Below, piece by piece: positions 7,475 through 15,805 of a DNA stretch of 64,000 bases (within the stretch, counting starts at the first letter, position 1; every line of letters starts with the position of its first letter). Under the pieces are notes generated by a model that was given only the letters and a program-made list of their open reading frames with translations, did not search any database and had not been told where the DNA came from. Position numbers and translations under genes: made by a program. The stretch spans positions 954,707 to 1,018,706 of the forward strand of contig NZ_LMEC01000020.1 of NCBI RefSeq assembly GCF_001425265.1, given 5' to 3'. This DNA comes from Massilia sp. Root418 (lineage in GTDB: Bacteria > Pseudomonadota > Gammaproteobacteria > Burkholderiales > Burkholderiaceae_D).

Positions 7475-8534
7475 TCAGTTTTTCACCTTTAATCGGAATT
7501 TTTCGCCACTCAACGCGAAGGTAATATCTTCATTTTGTTGAGAGGGGCCGTGACGCAGGTGCCGCCGCGCAGCGTGCGCACGGTGGAGCGGCCGCGCCAT
7601 AACTAGCTGCGCGCTTCGCGGGCCTGCATCTGCAGGTCGGCGTAGCGCTGCGCTTGCGCGCCGTTGGCGTAGTGGTACTGGCCGGGTGCGTCGTAGCTCT
7701 CCAGCGCCAGCAGGCCGGCGGTCTTCAGGCGCGACATGGCGCTGGCGCCGACGGCGCGCTTGGCCTTGTAGTCGTAGCTGAGCAAGGTGGTGAGGGAGAC
7801 GCAAGCGGCGCGGCTGGCTTGCAGCGATTGGATGGTGTCCTGCTGCTCGCCCACGCGGGCGCCGTGGAAGCGGATGCCGCCTGACGCGGCGCTGCTGTCG
7901 TCTTCCGGCACGGCGCAGCGCTGGCTGCTGTCGGCAAACAGCACCATCTGCGCGCCTTCCTCGTCCTGCTCGAAGCGCCAGGCCAGGCCTTCCTCGGCCA
8001 GCGGGCGTTCGATGAAGGCCAGATCGCTTCGCGGTACTGGCAGCAGTAGCTGCGCGGGATGGCGTCGGCCATGAAGGGCGCGGCTTCGTCGCTCCAGCGC
8101 CAGCGGGCCAGCGGCTGGTAGGTGCTGAACACCTCGTCCACGATTTCCGGCACGCTCTTGTCCTGCCACACGCGGCTATTGCGCACCTGGCCCAGGCGCC
8201 ATACCCAATGGGTGAGCCGCAGCCGGTAGCGGGCGAAGCCGCCGTTGCTGCCGAGCGAGCCCACCTGTGTCACGTCGCCGCTGAAGCGGGTGCGGGTGCC
8301 ATCGGCCGGGCTCAGTTCCAGCGTGGCCGAGCGGCCCAGCAGGGAGGCGGCTTGCAGATGGGCGTCGGTGGACAGCACGATCACCTCGCGCGGGCCGGTG
8401 CCCTGCAGTTCGTCGTCGGCGGCGAATGCTTCGACCAGCAAGTCGGGTCCATGCTCCAGCACCAGGGCGTAAAGACGGCTATCACTCGAATACTGCGCCA
8501 ATGCGGCGGAAATTTGACCCAGAGCTGCTTGCAT
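7475..8534 (-). pseudogene. Decayed type VI secretion vgrG remnant fused to an orphan tail
   Basis: From 8534 the frame encodes the N-terminal gp27-like part of a VgrG spike protein (LYALVLEHGPDLLVEAF, THWVWRLGQVRNSRVWQDKSV, FSTYQPLARWRWSDE). At about 8026-8030 one base is missing: the expected YRESDLAFIER is split between two frames. The second frame runs to a TAG at 7603-7605, after which the VgrG-like LWRGRSTVRTL continues in frame. VgrG similarity then ends, and another frame gives a short tail (NEDITFALSGEKFRLKVKN) ending at 7475. The needle domain and the rest of the gene are missing, so an internal deletion has probably joined vgrG to the end of an effector gene. Confidence 0.75.
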
Positions 8535-8617
8535 GTTGCGAATTGGATTATTAGGTATTTAGCAATTTACTATACTCAATAATTTCTTGCCGCACACTTG
8601 GATCGTGCGTGGATGGC

Positions 8618-10180
8618 TCATAGGGCTTCGGGATAGCCAGTAATGTCGGCAATTTCTTCGTACATGGGCTGGAGGCGCTTGTACATTTTTAGGTACACGC
8701 GTTTGTAAAGCTGGTCGTAGGTTTTGCGGTTGGCTTCGATGGGCTGGAACACGCGGCCTGGGCGCGTCATGGCCGTGATGGCGGTGGCGAAGTCGGGATG
8801 CAGGCCCAGGCCGGCGGCGGCGCAGATGGCGGCACCCAGGCCGGAGGTATCGTACAGGTGGGCGCGCGCGGCGGGCAGGCCGAAGATGTCGGCCGAGAGC
8901 TGCATGGCGGCGTCGCTTTGCGAGCCGCCGCCGGCGATGCGCAGCTCCGTCACCCGCACGCCGCTGCGCTTCTCGATACGCTCCGTGCCTTCGCGCAGCG
9001 CGTAGGCCAGCCCTTCGAGTATCGCCCGGTACATATGGGCGCGCGTGTGGACGTCGCCGAAGCCGATCATGGCGCCCTTCGCTTCCGGACCAGGCACCTT
9101 GATACCGGGGCTCCAGTAGGGCTGCAGCATAAGGCCCATGGAACCGGGCGGCACCGCGTTCACCAGCTTGTCGAACTGCGCTTCGGGCGCGGTCCCCTTC
9201 TCCGTGGCAGTGGCCTGTTCCAGGTGGCCGAACTGCTCCTTGAACCAGTTCACCATCCAGTAGCCGCGAAAGATCTGCACTTCGGTGCTGTAGGCACCTG
9301 GAACGGCCGACGGGTACGGCGGAATGAAGGGCGTCACTTCCACATACCTGGTATTGGTGGTGTTGATGGTGGCGGTGGTGCCGAAACTGAGGCAACCGAT
9401 GTGCGGCTCCAGGCAGCCGGCGCCGATCACTTCGCAGGCCTTGTCGGCGGCTGCGGCCACCAGTGGCGTGCCAGCGGGGATGCCGGTGGCCTGCGCGGCG
9501 GCGGCGGTGATGGCGCCGATGACCGTGCCGGGCTTGACCAGCTCCGGCAGCATCTCCGGCCGCACGGCCAGCGCCTGCCATTTCCAGTCGCGCGGACCGG
9601 CCCACTTGTGGCCTTTGTAATCGAACGGCAGGTAGGCGACCTGCGAACCGATGGAGTCGACGAAGCTGCCGCACAGGCGGAAGTTCAGGTAGCCGGACAG
9701 CAGCAGCACCTTGCTGGTCCTGGCCCAGATGTCCGGCTGGTGGGCCGCGATCCAGTTCACTTCCGCTTCGCGCCGGAAGTAGTTGATGGTGCCTTCCACG
9801 CGCGCCAGCTTGAAGGCGGCTTTCCACAGCGGGCCGATGGGCGGCACGGCGTCGGTGCGGCGCTGGTCCAGCCAGGTGATGGCGGGCCGCAGCGGCTTGC
9901 CGTCCTGGTCCACGTTGATGACAGTACCCCGCTGCGTGGTGACGGCCACGCCTTTGACGTCGGCACGGTCGATGCCGGCCTCCTGCCACAGCCGCTGGCA
10001 GGCGATGCAGACCGCGTTCCAGTAGCCGTCCGCTTTGTGCTCGGCCCAGCCGGGATGGTCCGAGTAGTAGGGCTGGAGATGGACCTGGGCTTTGGCGGCG
10101 AGGTTGCCGTCCAGGTCGAACAGCAAGGCGCGCACGCTCTGGGTACCGTTGTCGATGGAGAGGATGTAGGGTCCGGGCAT
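8618..10180 (-). CDS. FGGY-family carbohydrate kinase
   Basis: A 520-residue FGGY kinase with the N-terminal phosphate-binding segment LSIDNGTQSVRALLFD, GVAVTTQRGT, the ITWLDQRRTD segment, LSFGTTATINTT and the adenosine-region IAGGGSQSDAAMQLSADIFG. It transfers phosphate from ATP to a polyol or sugar; glycerol-like substrates are plausible from context, but the exact one is unknown. The start at 10180 is two bases after the stop of the dehydrogenase gene. It is the third gene of an operon with the GlpD-type dehydrogenase and the AGPS-like flavoenzyme. Confidence 0.88.
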   Translation of the reverse strand: MPGPYILSIDNGTQSVRALLFDLDGNLAAKAQVHLQPYYSDHPGWAEHKADGYWNAVCIACQRLWQEAGIDRADVKGVAVTTQRGTVINVDQDGKPLRPAITWLDQRRTDAVPPIGPLWKAAFKLARVEGTINYFRREAEVNWIAAHQPDIWARTSKVLLLSGYLNFRLCGSFVDSIGSQVAYLPFDYKGHKWAGPRDWKWQALAVRPEMLPELVKPGTVIGAITAAAAQATGIPAGTPLVAAAADKACEVIGAGCLEPHIGCLSFGTTATINTTNTRYVEVTPFIPPYPSAVPGAYSTEVQIFRGYWMVNWFKEQFGHLEQATATEKGTAPEAQFDKLVNAVPPGSMGLMLQPYWSPGIKVPGPEAKGAMIGFGDVHTRAHMYRAILEGLAYALREGTERIEKRSGVRVTELRIAGGGSQSDAAMQLSADIFGLPAARAHLYDTSGLGAAICAAAGLGLHPDFATAITAMTRPGRVFQPIEANRKTYDQLYKRVYLKMYKRLQPMYEEIADITGYPEAL

Positions 10181-10182
10181 GG

Positions 10183-11919
10183 TTATGCGGGCAGGCTGTA
10201 GTGAGTTTTCCATAATGCCAGATAGGAGGCCTGCTCGGCATCCCAGCGGGCGTCGTTCCAGGCTAATTCTTGCTGGCAGATAGCGCGCACGCGCGGCAGA
10301 ATCTCGACGCCGCCGCCGCGCAGCTGGAGGCCGATGCGCAGGCGCCGCAGCAGCAGGTCTTCCAGATGCTGCACGGATTCGTGTCGTGCGGCCCAGCGCA
10401 GCTGCGCCCAGATGCTGGCGGTGCCGGGGATGAGGGCGAGTTCGTCCGGCTCGCCCCCGCGCGCGCATGCCAGCAGGGCCTCGGCCTGCACCCCGTAGCG
10501 GCCTTGCAGGCGCAGGGCCTGGCCTGCGGGGAGGCGGTGGCGGTGGCTGTGGCTGTAGCTGTGGCGCCGGGGATTGCTGGCGGCGGCGGACGGCGGGAAT
10601 ATCGGCTGGGGGGAGAAGTCGGCCTGCCAGCCGGGCAGCATGGCGGCGGCCTGGCGCAGCGCGTCCAGCGCGATCACGCGGAAGGTGGTGAGCTTGCCGC
10701 CGGTGACGGTCAGCAGACCGTCTTCCAGCCAGAGCGCATGCTCGCGGGTTTCCTTCGATGGGTCGGCCTGGCCGCTGTCGATCACGGGACGCACGCCGGC
10801 GTATGTGGCGATGATGTCGGCTTGCTGCAGCCCTAGCCGGGGGAACTGGCTGCGCAGTGCGGCCATCAGATAATCGACTTCGTCGCGCGTGATGGCGGCC
10901 TCGAAGCGCATGTCTTCGCGGTGGTCCACGTCGGTGGTGCCGACCAGGGTGACGCCCTCCCAGGGGAAGGCGAAGACCGGGCGGCCGTCTGCCGGGTGCA
11001 TCAGGCTCACGGCCTGCGCCAGCGGCAATCGCCATGCGGGCAGCACGAGGTGGCTGCCGCGCAGCGGGCGCAGGCGCCGCCCTGCCCCGGCTGCCACGCC
11101 TGCCCCGGTTCCCCCGCCTGCCACGCATCCCCCGACTGCCCCGCCGCCCTGTGCACGCAGCGCGTCGGCCCATGCCCCGGTTGCGCTGATGACGACGCGC
11201 GCGCGCACCTCGTGCTCCGTGCCGCCGATCCCGTCGCGCAGCAGCGCGCCGCATACCCGGCCTGACGCCGCCGCCAATTCGGAGCCGCGCCCGGCAGCGC
11301 TGCTGCGCAGCAGCGCTTGCGCCGACAAGTAGTTGAACGCGGTGCCGCCCAGTGCCTGCGCCTCCTGCAATACGCGCATGACCAGGCGGCTGTCGTCGGT
11401 CTTGGCGTCCAGGTAGCACATGCCGCCACGCAGGCCTTCGCTGCCGATATTGGGCGCCATCGCCAGGAATTCTTCACGCGGGTAGTAGTGGCGCCCACGC
11501 TGGCCCGCCAGGTGGTCGTAGATGGCGAGGCCGGCGAGGAAAGTACGGCGGCCGGGCTTGCGGCCTTTGTAGTCGCCGAATGCGAAGCTTTGCGGTTCCA
11601 CCAGCCCGGCCGCGTCGCGCAGCAGGCTCTCGCGCTCGTGTACGGATTCGCGGGTGAGCGCGAACTTGCCTTCCTTCAGATAGCGCAGGCCGCCGTGCAC
11701 CAGCTTGGAGGAGCGGCTCGACGTGCCCCAGGCGAAGTCGTTCTGCTCCACCAGCAGCGCATTCAGGCCGCGCCGCGACGCTTCCAGCAGGATGCCCGCG
11801 CCGGTGATACCGCCGCCGATAACCAGCAGGTCCCAGTCGCGCGCCAGCAGTTCGGCCAGCGCGGCGCGACCGCCCGGCTGCCAGTGCGGCGCGGTTCCGC
11901 TTTGCCCGGCGGCAGTCAT
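10183..11919 (-). CDS. glpD: FAD-dependent glycerol-3-phosphate dehydrogenase/oxidase
   Basis: A 578-residue GlpD-type flavoprotein that oxidises glycerol 3-phosphate to dihydroxyacetone phosphate and feeds electrons to the quinone pool. The Rossmann motif is VIGGGITGAGILLEASRRG near residues 33-50, followed by SSRSSKLVHGGLRYL. FAFPWEGVTLVGTTD and GVRPVIDSG mark the catalytic domain, and a C-terminal helical domain is present. It begins with an ATGA overlap with the upstream oxidase gene. A Gly/Ala-rich stretch of about 28 residues (near 254-281) interrupts the family pattern, and a short Ser/His/Arg stretch lies before the C-terminal domain. The operon may use a substrate other than free glycerol 3-phosphate. 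Confidence 0.88.
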   Translation of the reverse strand: MTAAGQSGTAPHWQPGGRAALAELLARDWDLLVIGGGITGAGILLEASRRGLNALLVEQNDFAWGTSSRSSKLVHGGLRYLKEGKFALTRESVHERESLLRDAAGLVEPQSFAFGDYKGRKPGRRTFLAGLAIYDHLAGQRGRHYYPREEFLAMAPNIGSEGLRGGMCYLDAKTDDSRLVMRVLQEAQALGGTAFNYLSAQALLRSSAAGRGSELAAASGRVCGALLRDGIGGTEHEVRARVVISATGAWADALRAQGGGAVGGCVAGGGTGAGVAAGAGRRLRPLRGSHLVLPAWRLPLAQAVSLMHPADGRPVFAFPWEGVTLVGTTDVDHREDMRFEAAITRDEVDYLMAALRSQFPRLGLQQADIIATYAGVRPVIDSGQADPSKETREHALWLEDGLLTVTGGKLTTFRVIALDALRQAAAMLPGWQADFSPQPIFPPSAAASNPRRHSYSHSHRHRLPAGQALRLQGRYGVQAEALLACARGGEPDELALIPGTASIWAQLRWAARHESVQHLEDLLLRRLRIGLQLRGGGVEILPRVRAICQQELAWNDARWDAEQASYLALWKTHYSLPA

Positions 11920-13526
11920 GCCTGCGCCTCCGCTGCCTGAACCAGCTTGCCCGGGTTCATGATGCCCTGCGGGTCGAAGTGGCGGAAGATGGCTGCCATG
12001 GCCGCGACGCCGGCAGCGCCCTTCTCCGCCACGAGATACGGCGCGTGGTCGCTGCCCACGCCGTGCTGGTGGCTGATGGTGCCGCCGCTGTCCACAATCG
12101 CCCGGCTCACCGCCTGCTTGAGCGAGCGCCAGCGCGCCATATCTTCGTCGAAGTCCCCCGCCAGCCGGTACACAAAGGTGCTGTACACGCTGGCGCCTTG
12201 CGGGTACAGGTGCGACAGGTGCGTGTACGCGTGCACCTGCTCGCCGTGCCTGCCCAGCGCCTCGGCCGCGGCGGCTTCCACCGCGCGGATGGCCGGCTCC
12301 ACCAGCGGCCAGTCCACCGCCGTCTCCACCGTGTCGATCACATAGCCGTGCTCCCACGCCGCGTTGCGCAGGTAGACATTGCGGAAGCGGTTCTGCTTCC
12401 ACTTGTCGCCCATCTTGCGGCCCACGTGCACGCCCCCGTGCCGGCGCGCCATGCGCAGCGCGGCGCCGATCGCGGCGCGGGCCTGCGGCTTGGCGCCGCT
12501 CGCGCCCAGCATCAGCATGCACTTACCCTCCTTGCAGCCGCGCAGCGAGAGCCAGCCCTCCAGCAATCCAATCAGCTTCTTGTGGCCGGCCAGCGCCAGC
12601 ATGGTGGTGCTCTCCAGTGCGTTCGACAGGCGCAGCATGGACAGCCCCGGTTTAGCCTGCGCCAGTTCGCGCACGGCCGCCTCGGCGCGGGTCCAGTCCG
12701 GGAAGAACACGGCATGAAAGGCTTCGTACTCGGGCAGCGGCGTCACGCGCACCACCGCCTCGGTCAGGACGCCGATACGGCCCTCGGAGCCAAGCACGAT
12801 CTCGCGCAGGTCCGTGCCGGCGGCGGACGCCGGGAAAGTGGGAATCTCCAGGCGGCCCACCGGCGTCTCCACCGAGCCGCCGGCGAAGAGCTGCTCGATG
12901 CGACCGTAGCGCAGCGACTGCTGCCCGGATGAACGCGTAACGACCCACCCGCCCAGCGTGGAATATTCAAAGGACTGCGGAAAATGGCCCAGCGTGTAGC
13001 CGTGCGCGCGCAACTGCGCTTCCAGGTCCGGCCCGTACACGCCCGCGCCGAAAGTGGCCAGCTGCGACACGCGGTCCAGGTGCGCCATGCGGCACAGGCG
13101 GGTGAGGTTGACGGCCAGCGTGGGCTGTTCGCCCCCGCCCGCCGTCAAGTGCCCTGCCACGCTGGTGCCGCCGCCGTGCGGCACCACCGCCACGTGGTAT
13201 CGCTGCGCGTACTGCAGCAGCTCGCGCACCTGCTCCGGGCTCTCCGGATAGGCCACGCCGTCAGGTGCCGCGCCGATGCGGCCGTAGCGCAGCTTGAGCC
13301 AGTCCGGCAGGCTCTGGCCCAGCGCGTTGCGCAGGCGCTCCGGCGCAGTGGTGTCGATCAGCTTGTGGAAAGGCAGGCGTGAAGGCGGCAGCGCGGCGCA
13401 GGCCTGCTCGAAGGTGGCGTCCTGCCTGCCCCGGCCGGCGCCGATGCGCTGGGCCAGAAAAGCCAGCGCGTCCGCCTCCAGCGCAAAGTTCACCGCATCG
13501 TCTCCCCAGCCGTTCCAACGTCTCAT
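11916..13526 (-). CDS. FAD-binding oxidase, alkylglycerone-phosphate-synthase-like
   Basis: A 536-residue vanillyl-alcohol-oxidase-fold flavoprotein. The FAD-binding part has PHGGGTSVAGH and FEYSTLGGWVVTRSSGQQSL, close in pattern to alkylglycerone phosphate synthase (AGPS). The C-terminal part has ISHQHGVG, matching the AGPS HxH active-site histidines, and FDPQGIMNPGKL. AGPS exchanges the acyl group of acyl-dihydroxyacetone phosphate for an alkyl chain in ether-lipid synthesis; bacterial relatives are often of unproven function. ATG at 13526 is preceded by AGAGGAAAT. It is the first gene of an operon with glpD and an FGGY kinase, so the operon centres on glycerol/DHAP chemistry. Confidence 0.82.
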   Translation of the reverse strand: MRRWNGWGDDAVNFALEADALAFLAQRIGAGRGRQDATFEQACAALPPSRLPFHKLIDTTAPERLRNALGQSLPDWLKLRYGRIGAAPDGVAYPESPEQVRELLQYAQRYHVAVVPHGGGTSVAGHLTAGGGEQPTLAVNLTRLCRMAHLDRVSQLATFGAGVYGPDLEAQLRAHGYTLGHFPQSFEYSTLGGWVVTRSSGQQSLRYGRIEQLFAGGSVETPVGRLEIPTFPASAAGTDLREIVLGSEGRIGVLTEAVVRVTPLPEYEAFHAVFFPDWTRAEAAVRELAQAKPGLSMLRLSNALESTTMLALAGHKKLIGLLEGWLSLRGCKEGKCMLMLGASGAKPQARAAIGAALRMARRHGGVHVGRKMGDKWKQNRFRNVYLRNAAWEHGYVIDTVETAVDWPLVEPAIRAVEAAAAEALGRHGEQVHAYTHLSHLYPQGASVYSTFVYRLAGDFDEDMARWRSLKQAVSRAIVDSGGTISHQHGVGSDHAPYLVAEKGAAGVAAMAAIFRHFDPQGIMNPGKLVQAAEAQA

Positions 13527-13615
13527 ATTTCCTCTTCTCCGCTTGCTATACTGGCGCACCTGGCCAAATGATGACCAGAGAATAAGACTTAACCCGATCC
13601 CGGTATTGCGCTTTC

Positions 13616-14653
13616 ATGACAAACGCCTTGTTCGATTATGCCAACGGCGGCCGCGTGGCCGGCTCCTATCTCCAGCCCTTGCTGGACGCCGCCGCCGCGC
13701 GCGGGGTGTCGCCGCAGGCGCTGGAGCGGGAGGCCGGCCTGGCGCCCGGGACGCTGGAGCCGCTGCCCGAATCCCTGCCTGCCGCCGCCTACGTGCGCCT
13801 GCTGGACCTGGCCGCCGCGCTGGCGGACGACCCGCACTTCGGCCTGCACGTGGGCGAGCGCGTGAAGCTGGGCACCTACAGCGTGTACGGCCTGGTTCTG
13901 CTGAGCTGCCGCGATTTCGGCCACGCTTTCGAGCAGACCATCCGCTACGAGCAGCTGGCGCACGACCTGGGACGTTCCAGCATGCAGGTGGCGGACGGCC
14001 TGGCGTGCTACACCTGGCACAGCCGCTTTCCCGGCGCCACGCGCCATCTGGCCGACAGCGTGTTTGCGGGCATCCGCGTGTTCGGCAACTGGCTGGCGGG
14101 CGCGCCGCTGCCGCCGGCCCGGCTGGAGCTGATGCATGGCGCGGTGCCTGAGCTGCATGGCGAGTATCTGCGCGTGTTCGGTGAGCTGCCGCAGTTCGGG
14201 GCGCCCGCCAACCGGGCGACATTCGACGCGCAGCTGCTGGCGTGGCCGGTGCCGAACGCGGATGTGAGCTTGTACCCGGTGCTGCAGCAGCATGCGGAGC
14301 GGCTGCTGAAGGAGCGCGCGCAGCTGGATGAAGGCATCGCGGCGCAGGTGGGCGCGGCCATCGAGCGCGGACTGTCGCAGGGACAGGTGCGGCTGGCGTC
14401 GATTGCGAAGGCGCTGCAGCTGTCGCCGCGCACCTTGCAGCGCAAGCTGAGCGAGGCGGGCGTGAACTTTCAGCAGGTGCTGGACCAGACGCGCTTTGCG
14501 CTGGCCAGGGATTATTTGCGCCAGCCGGATTTGAGCCTGGTGGATATAGCGTTCCTGCTTGGCTATCAGGAGCAGAGCGCTTTCAACCATGCCTTCCGCG
14601 AGTGGGCGGGGGTGAATCCGGGGGCTTGGCGGCTTACGCCGCTGCGCGGCTAA
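13616..14653 (+). CDS. AraC family transcriptional regulator
   Basis: A 345-residue regulator. The first ~230 residues match the N-terminal sensor domain of the OruR/ArgR-like AraC group (PF12625 type), with the LGTYSVYGLVLLSCRDFGHAF segment. The last ~100 residues carry two helix-turn-helix motifs (VRLASIAKALQLSPRTLQRKL and LSLVDIAFLLGYQEQSAFNHAF). It is divergent from the AGPS-like operon with a 89-base gap and probably controls it. Its last codons and TAA stop lie inside a dispersed palindromic repeat. Confidence 0.9.
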   Translation: MTNALFDYANGGRVAGSYLQPLLDAAAARGVSPQALEREAGLAPGTLEPLPESLPAAAYVRLLDLAAALADDPHFGLHVGERVKLGTYSVYGLVLLSCRDFGHAFEQTIRYEQLAHDLGRSSMQVADGLACYTWHSRFPGATRHLADSVFAGIRVFGNWLAGAPLPPARLELMHGAVPELHGEYLRVFGELPQFGAPANRATFDAQLLAWPVPNADVSLYPVLQQHAERLLKERAQLDEGIAAQVGAAIERGLSQGQVRLASIAKALQLSPRTLQRKLSEAGVNFQQVLDQTRFALARDYLRQPDLSLVDIAFLLGYQEQSAFNHAFREWAGVNPGAWRLTPLRG

Positions 14654-14665
14654 GCCGCCCTACGG
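14628..14665. repeat. REP-like palindromic element, variant copy
   Basis: GGCGGCTTA (14628-14636) pairs perfectly with TAAGCCGCC (14651-14659), followed by CTACGG. This is a variant of the GGCGGGTTA/TAACCCGCC family found elsewhere in the window. It overlaps the end of the AraC gene and supplies its TAA stop. Confidence 0.7.
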
Positions 14666-14680
14666 GATGCGGGCCTGCTC

Positions 14681-15121
14681 TTACGTTTCTTCGCCGCGCA
14701 CGCGCACGAACGGGCCGAGGCAGGCGTCCATGCTGGCCTGCAGGCACATCAGGAACATATTGCCGGACTGGTGGAACAGGATGAAGCTGGCCACGGTGCG
14801 CCCCACTTCCGTCACCTGGCCCGAGCAATCGAGCTTGCCGTTGTCTTTCACGATCTTGTCCGATGCCTTGTAGAAGCCGTTCTTGTCCGGCTTGTCGTCG
14901 ATCACGAACTCGGTTTCTGCCACTTCGGCCGCGCTGGTGATCAGCGCCGTGCCGTCGGCGCGCATGCGGTAGACTTCCTGGCACGAGCCGTCCGGCAGCA
15001 CGAAGCGCCAGACGCCGACGATGGGATGGTCGGCCCGCACGGGGGCGGCACTGCCGGCTGCCGCCCCGCACATGGCGCAGGCGAACAAGGTCAGGCGTAC
15101 GGCCCGGCTCAGGATGGACAT
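14681..15121 (-). CDS. Exported hypothetical protein
   Basis: A 146-residue protein with an N-terminal signal peptide (hydrophobic core LTLFACAMCGAAAG, likely cleavage after a SAA/RA region near residue 25-30). The mature part begins HPIVGVWRFVLPDGSCQEVYRM, like small secreted lipocalin-type proteins that start with a GxW motif. Two cysteine pairs are possible (SCQE, LDCSG, LMCLQ, DACLG). The function is unknown. It is convergent with the AraC gene. Confidence 0.65.
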   Translation of the reverse strand: MSILSRAVRLTLFACAMCGAAAGSAAPVRADHPIVGVWRFVLPDGSCQEVYRMRADGTALITSAAEVAETEFVIDDKPDKNGFYKASDKIVKDNGKLDCSGQVTEVGRTVASFILFHQSGNMFLMCLQASMDACLGPFVRVRGEET

Positions 15122-15181
15122 GGCAACCTCCGCAATCGGCGATGGATGGGTCCAGTATATCCCGGCCCGGCCGGGCGCGTT

Positions 15182-15709
15182 TTACTTCTCGGCCAAGGCC
15201 TTCATGCTGGCCAGGCCTTTTTCAAAGTCCGGGCCCACCATCTTGTCCATGCTGACGAATACGCCCATCAGCTTGGTGATGAAGGCGCTCGGGCCGGACA
15301 TGGTCCACACCACGGTGGTGCTGTCGCCTTTCGGCTCCAGCGTGAAGGTGGTGGTGTTGTGCGAATCGAACGGCTTCAGGAAGTCGAGCTTGATGCCGAT
15401 CCTGGTCGGCACGCTGGCGCTGGTGATTTCCATGCGGCCCGCGCCCACCTGGTCGTTGCCCTCCCAGCCGTAGACCGCGCCCACGCCGCTGGGCGCGCCG
15501 CTGAAGGTGCGCACCATATTGGGATCCAGCTGCTCCCATGGCGACCAGGCCTTCCAGTTGTGGAAGTCGCTAATGAGCGGGTAGATCTTCTCCGGCGCGG
15601 CCTTGATGGTGGTGCTGCGCGTGACGGTGAAATTGTCGGGCTGGGCCAGGGCCAGGCCGAGAATGATGAGGATGATGGCTGTGATGCCGATGGCGATTTT
15701 CTTGAGCAT
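15182..15709 (-). CDS. SRPBCC family protein with N-terminal membrane anchor
   Basis: A 175-residue protein: one hydrophobic segment at residues 4-25, then a START-like/polyketide-cyclase fold (VTRSTTIKAAPEKIYPLISDFHNWKAWSPWEQLDP). Family members bind hydrophobic ligands; the ligand here is unknown. ATG at 15709 is chosen because GGAGA lies five bases upstream; an upstream start at 15727 would add six residues. Confidence 0.85.
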   Translation of the reverse strand: MLKKIAIGITAIILIILGLALAQPDNFTVTRSTTIKAAPEKIYPLISDFHNWKAWSPWEQLDPNMVRTFSGAPSGVGAVYGWEGNDQVGAGRMEITSASVPTRIGIKLDFLKPFDSHNTTTFTLEPKGDSTTVVWTMSGPSAFITKLMGVFVSMDKMVGPDFEKGLASMKALAEK

Positions 15710-15805
15710 GGGGTCTCCTGCTGTCATGGTTTTTTATTGGGCCGGCTATTGCCGAAGACGCAAGCCTAGCATGATTTTTTAGCTACGTTGCCAAAAATCA
15801 TGCCC

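Noticed and set aside
10181..11419. N-terminal extension of the FGGY kinase frame
   Set aside because: The extra sequence is the shadow of glpD in another frame; FGGY homology begins at 10180.
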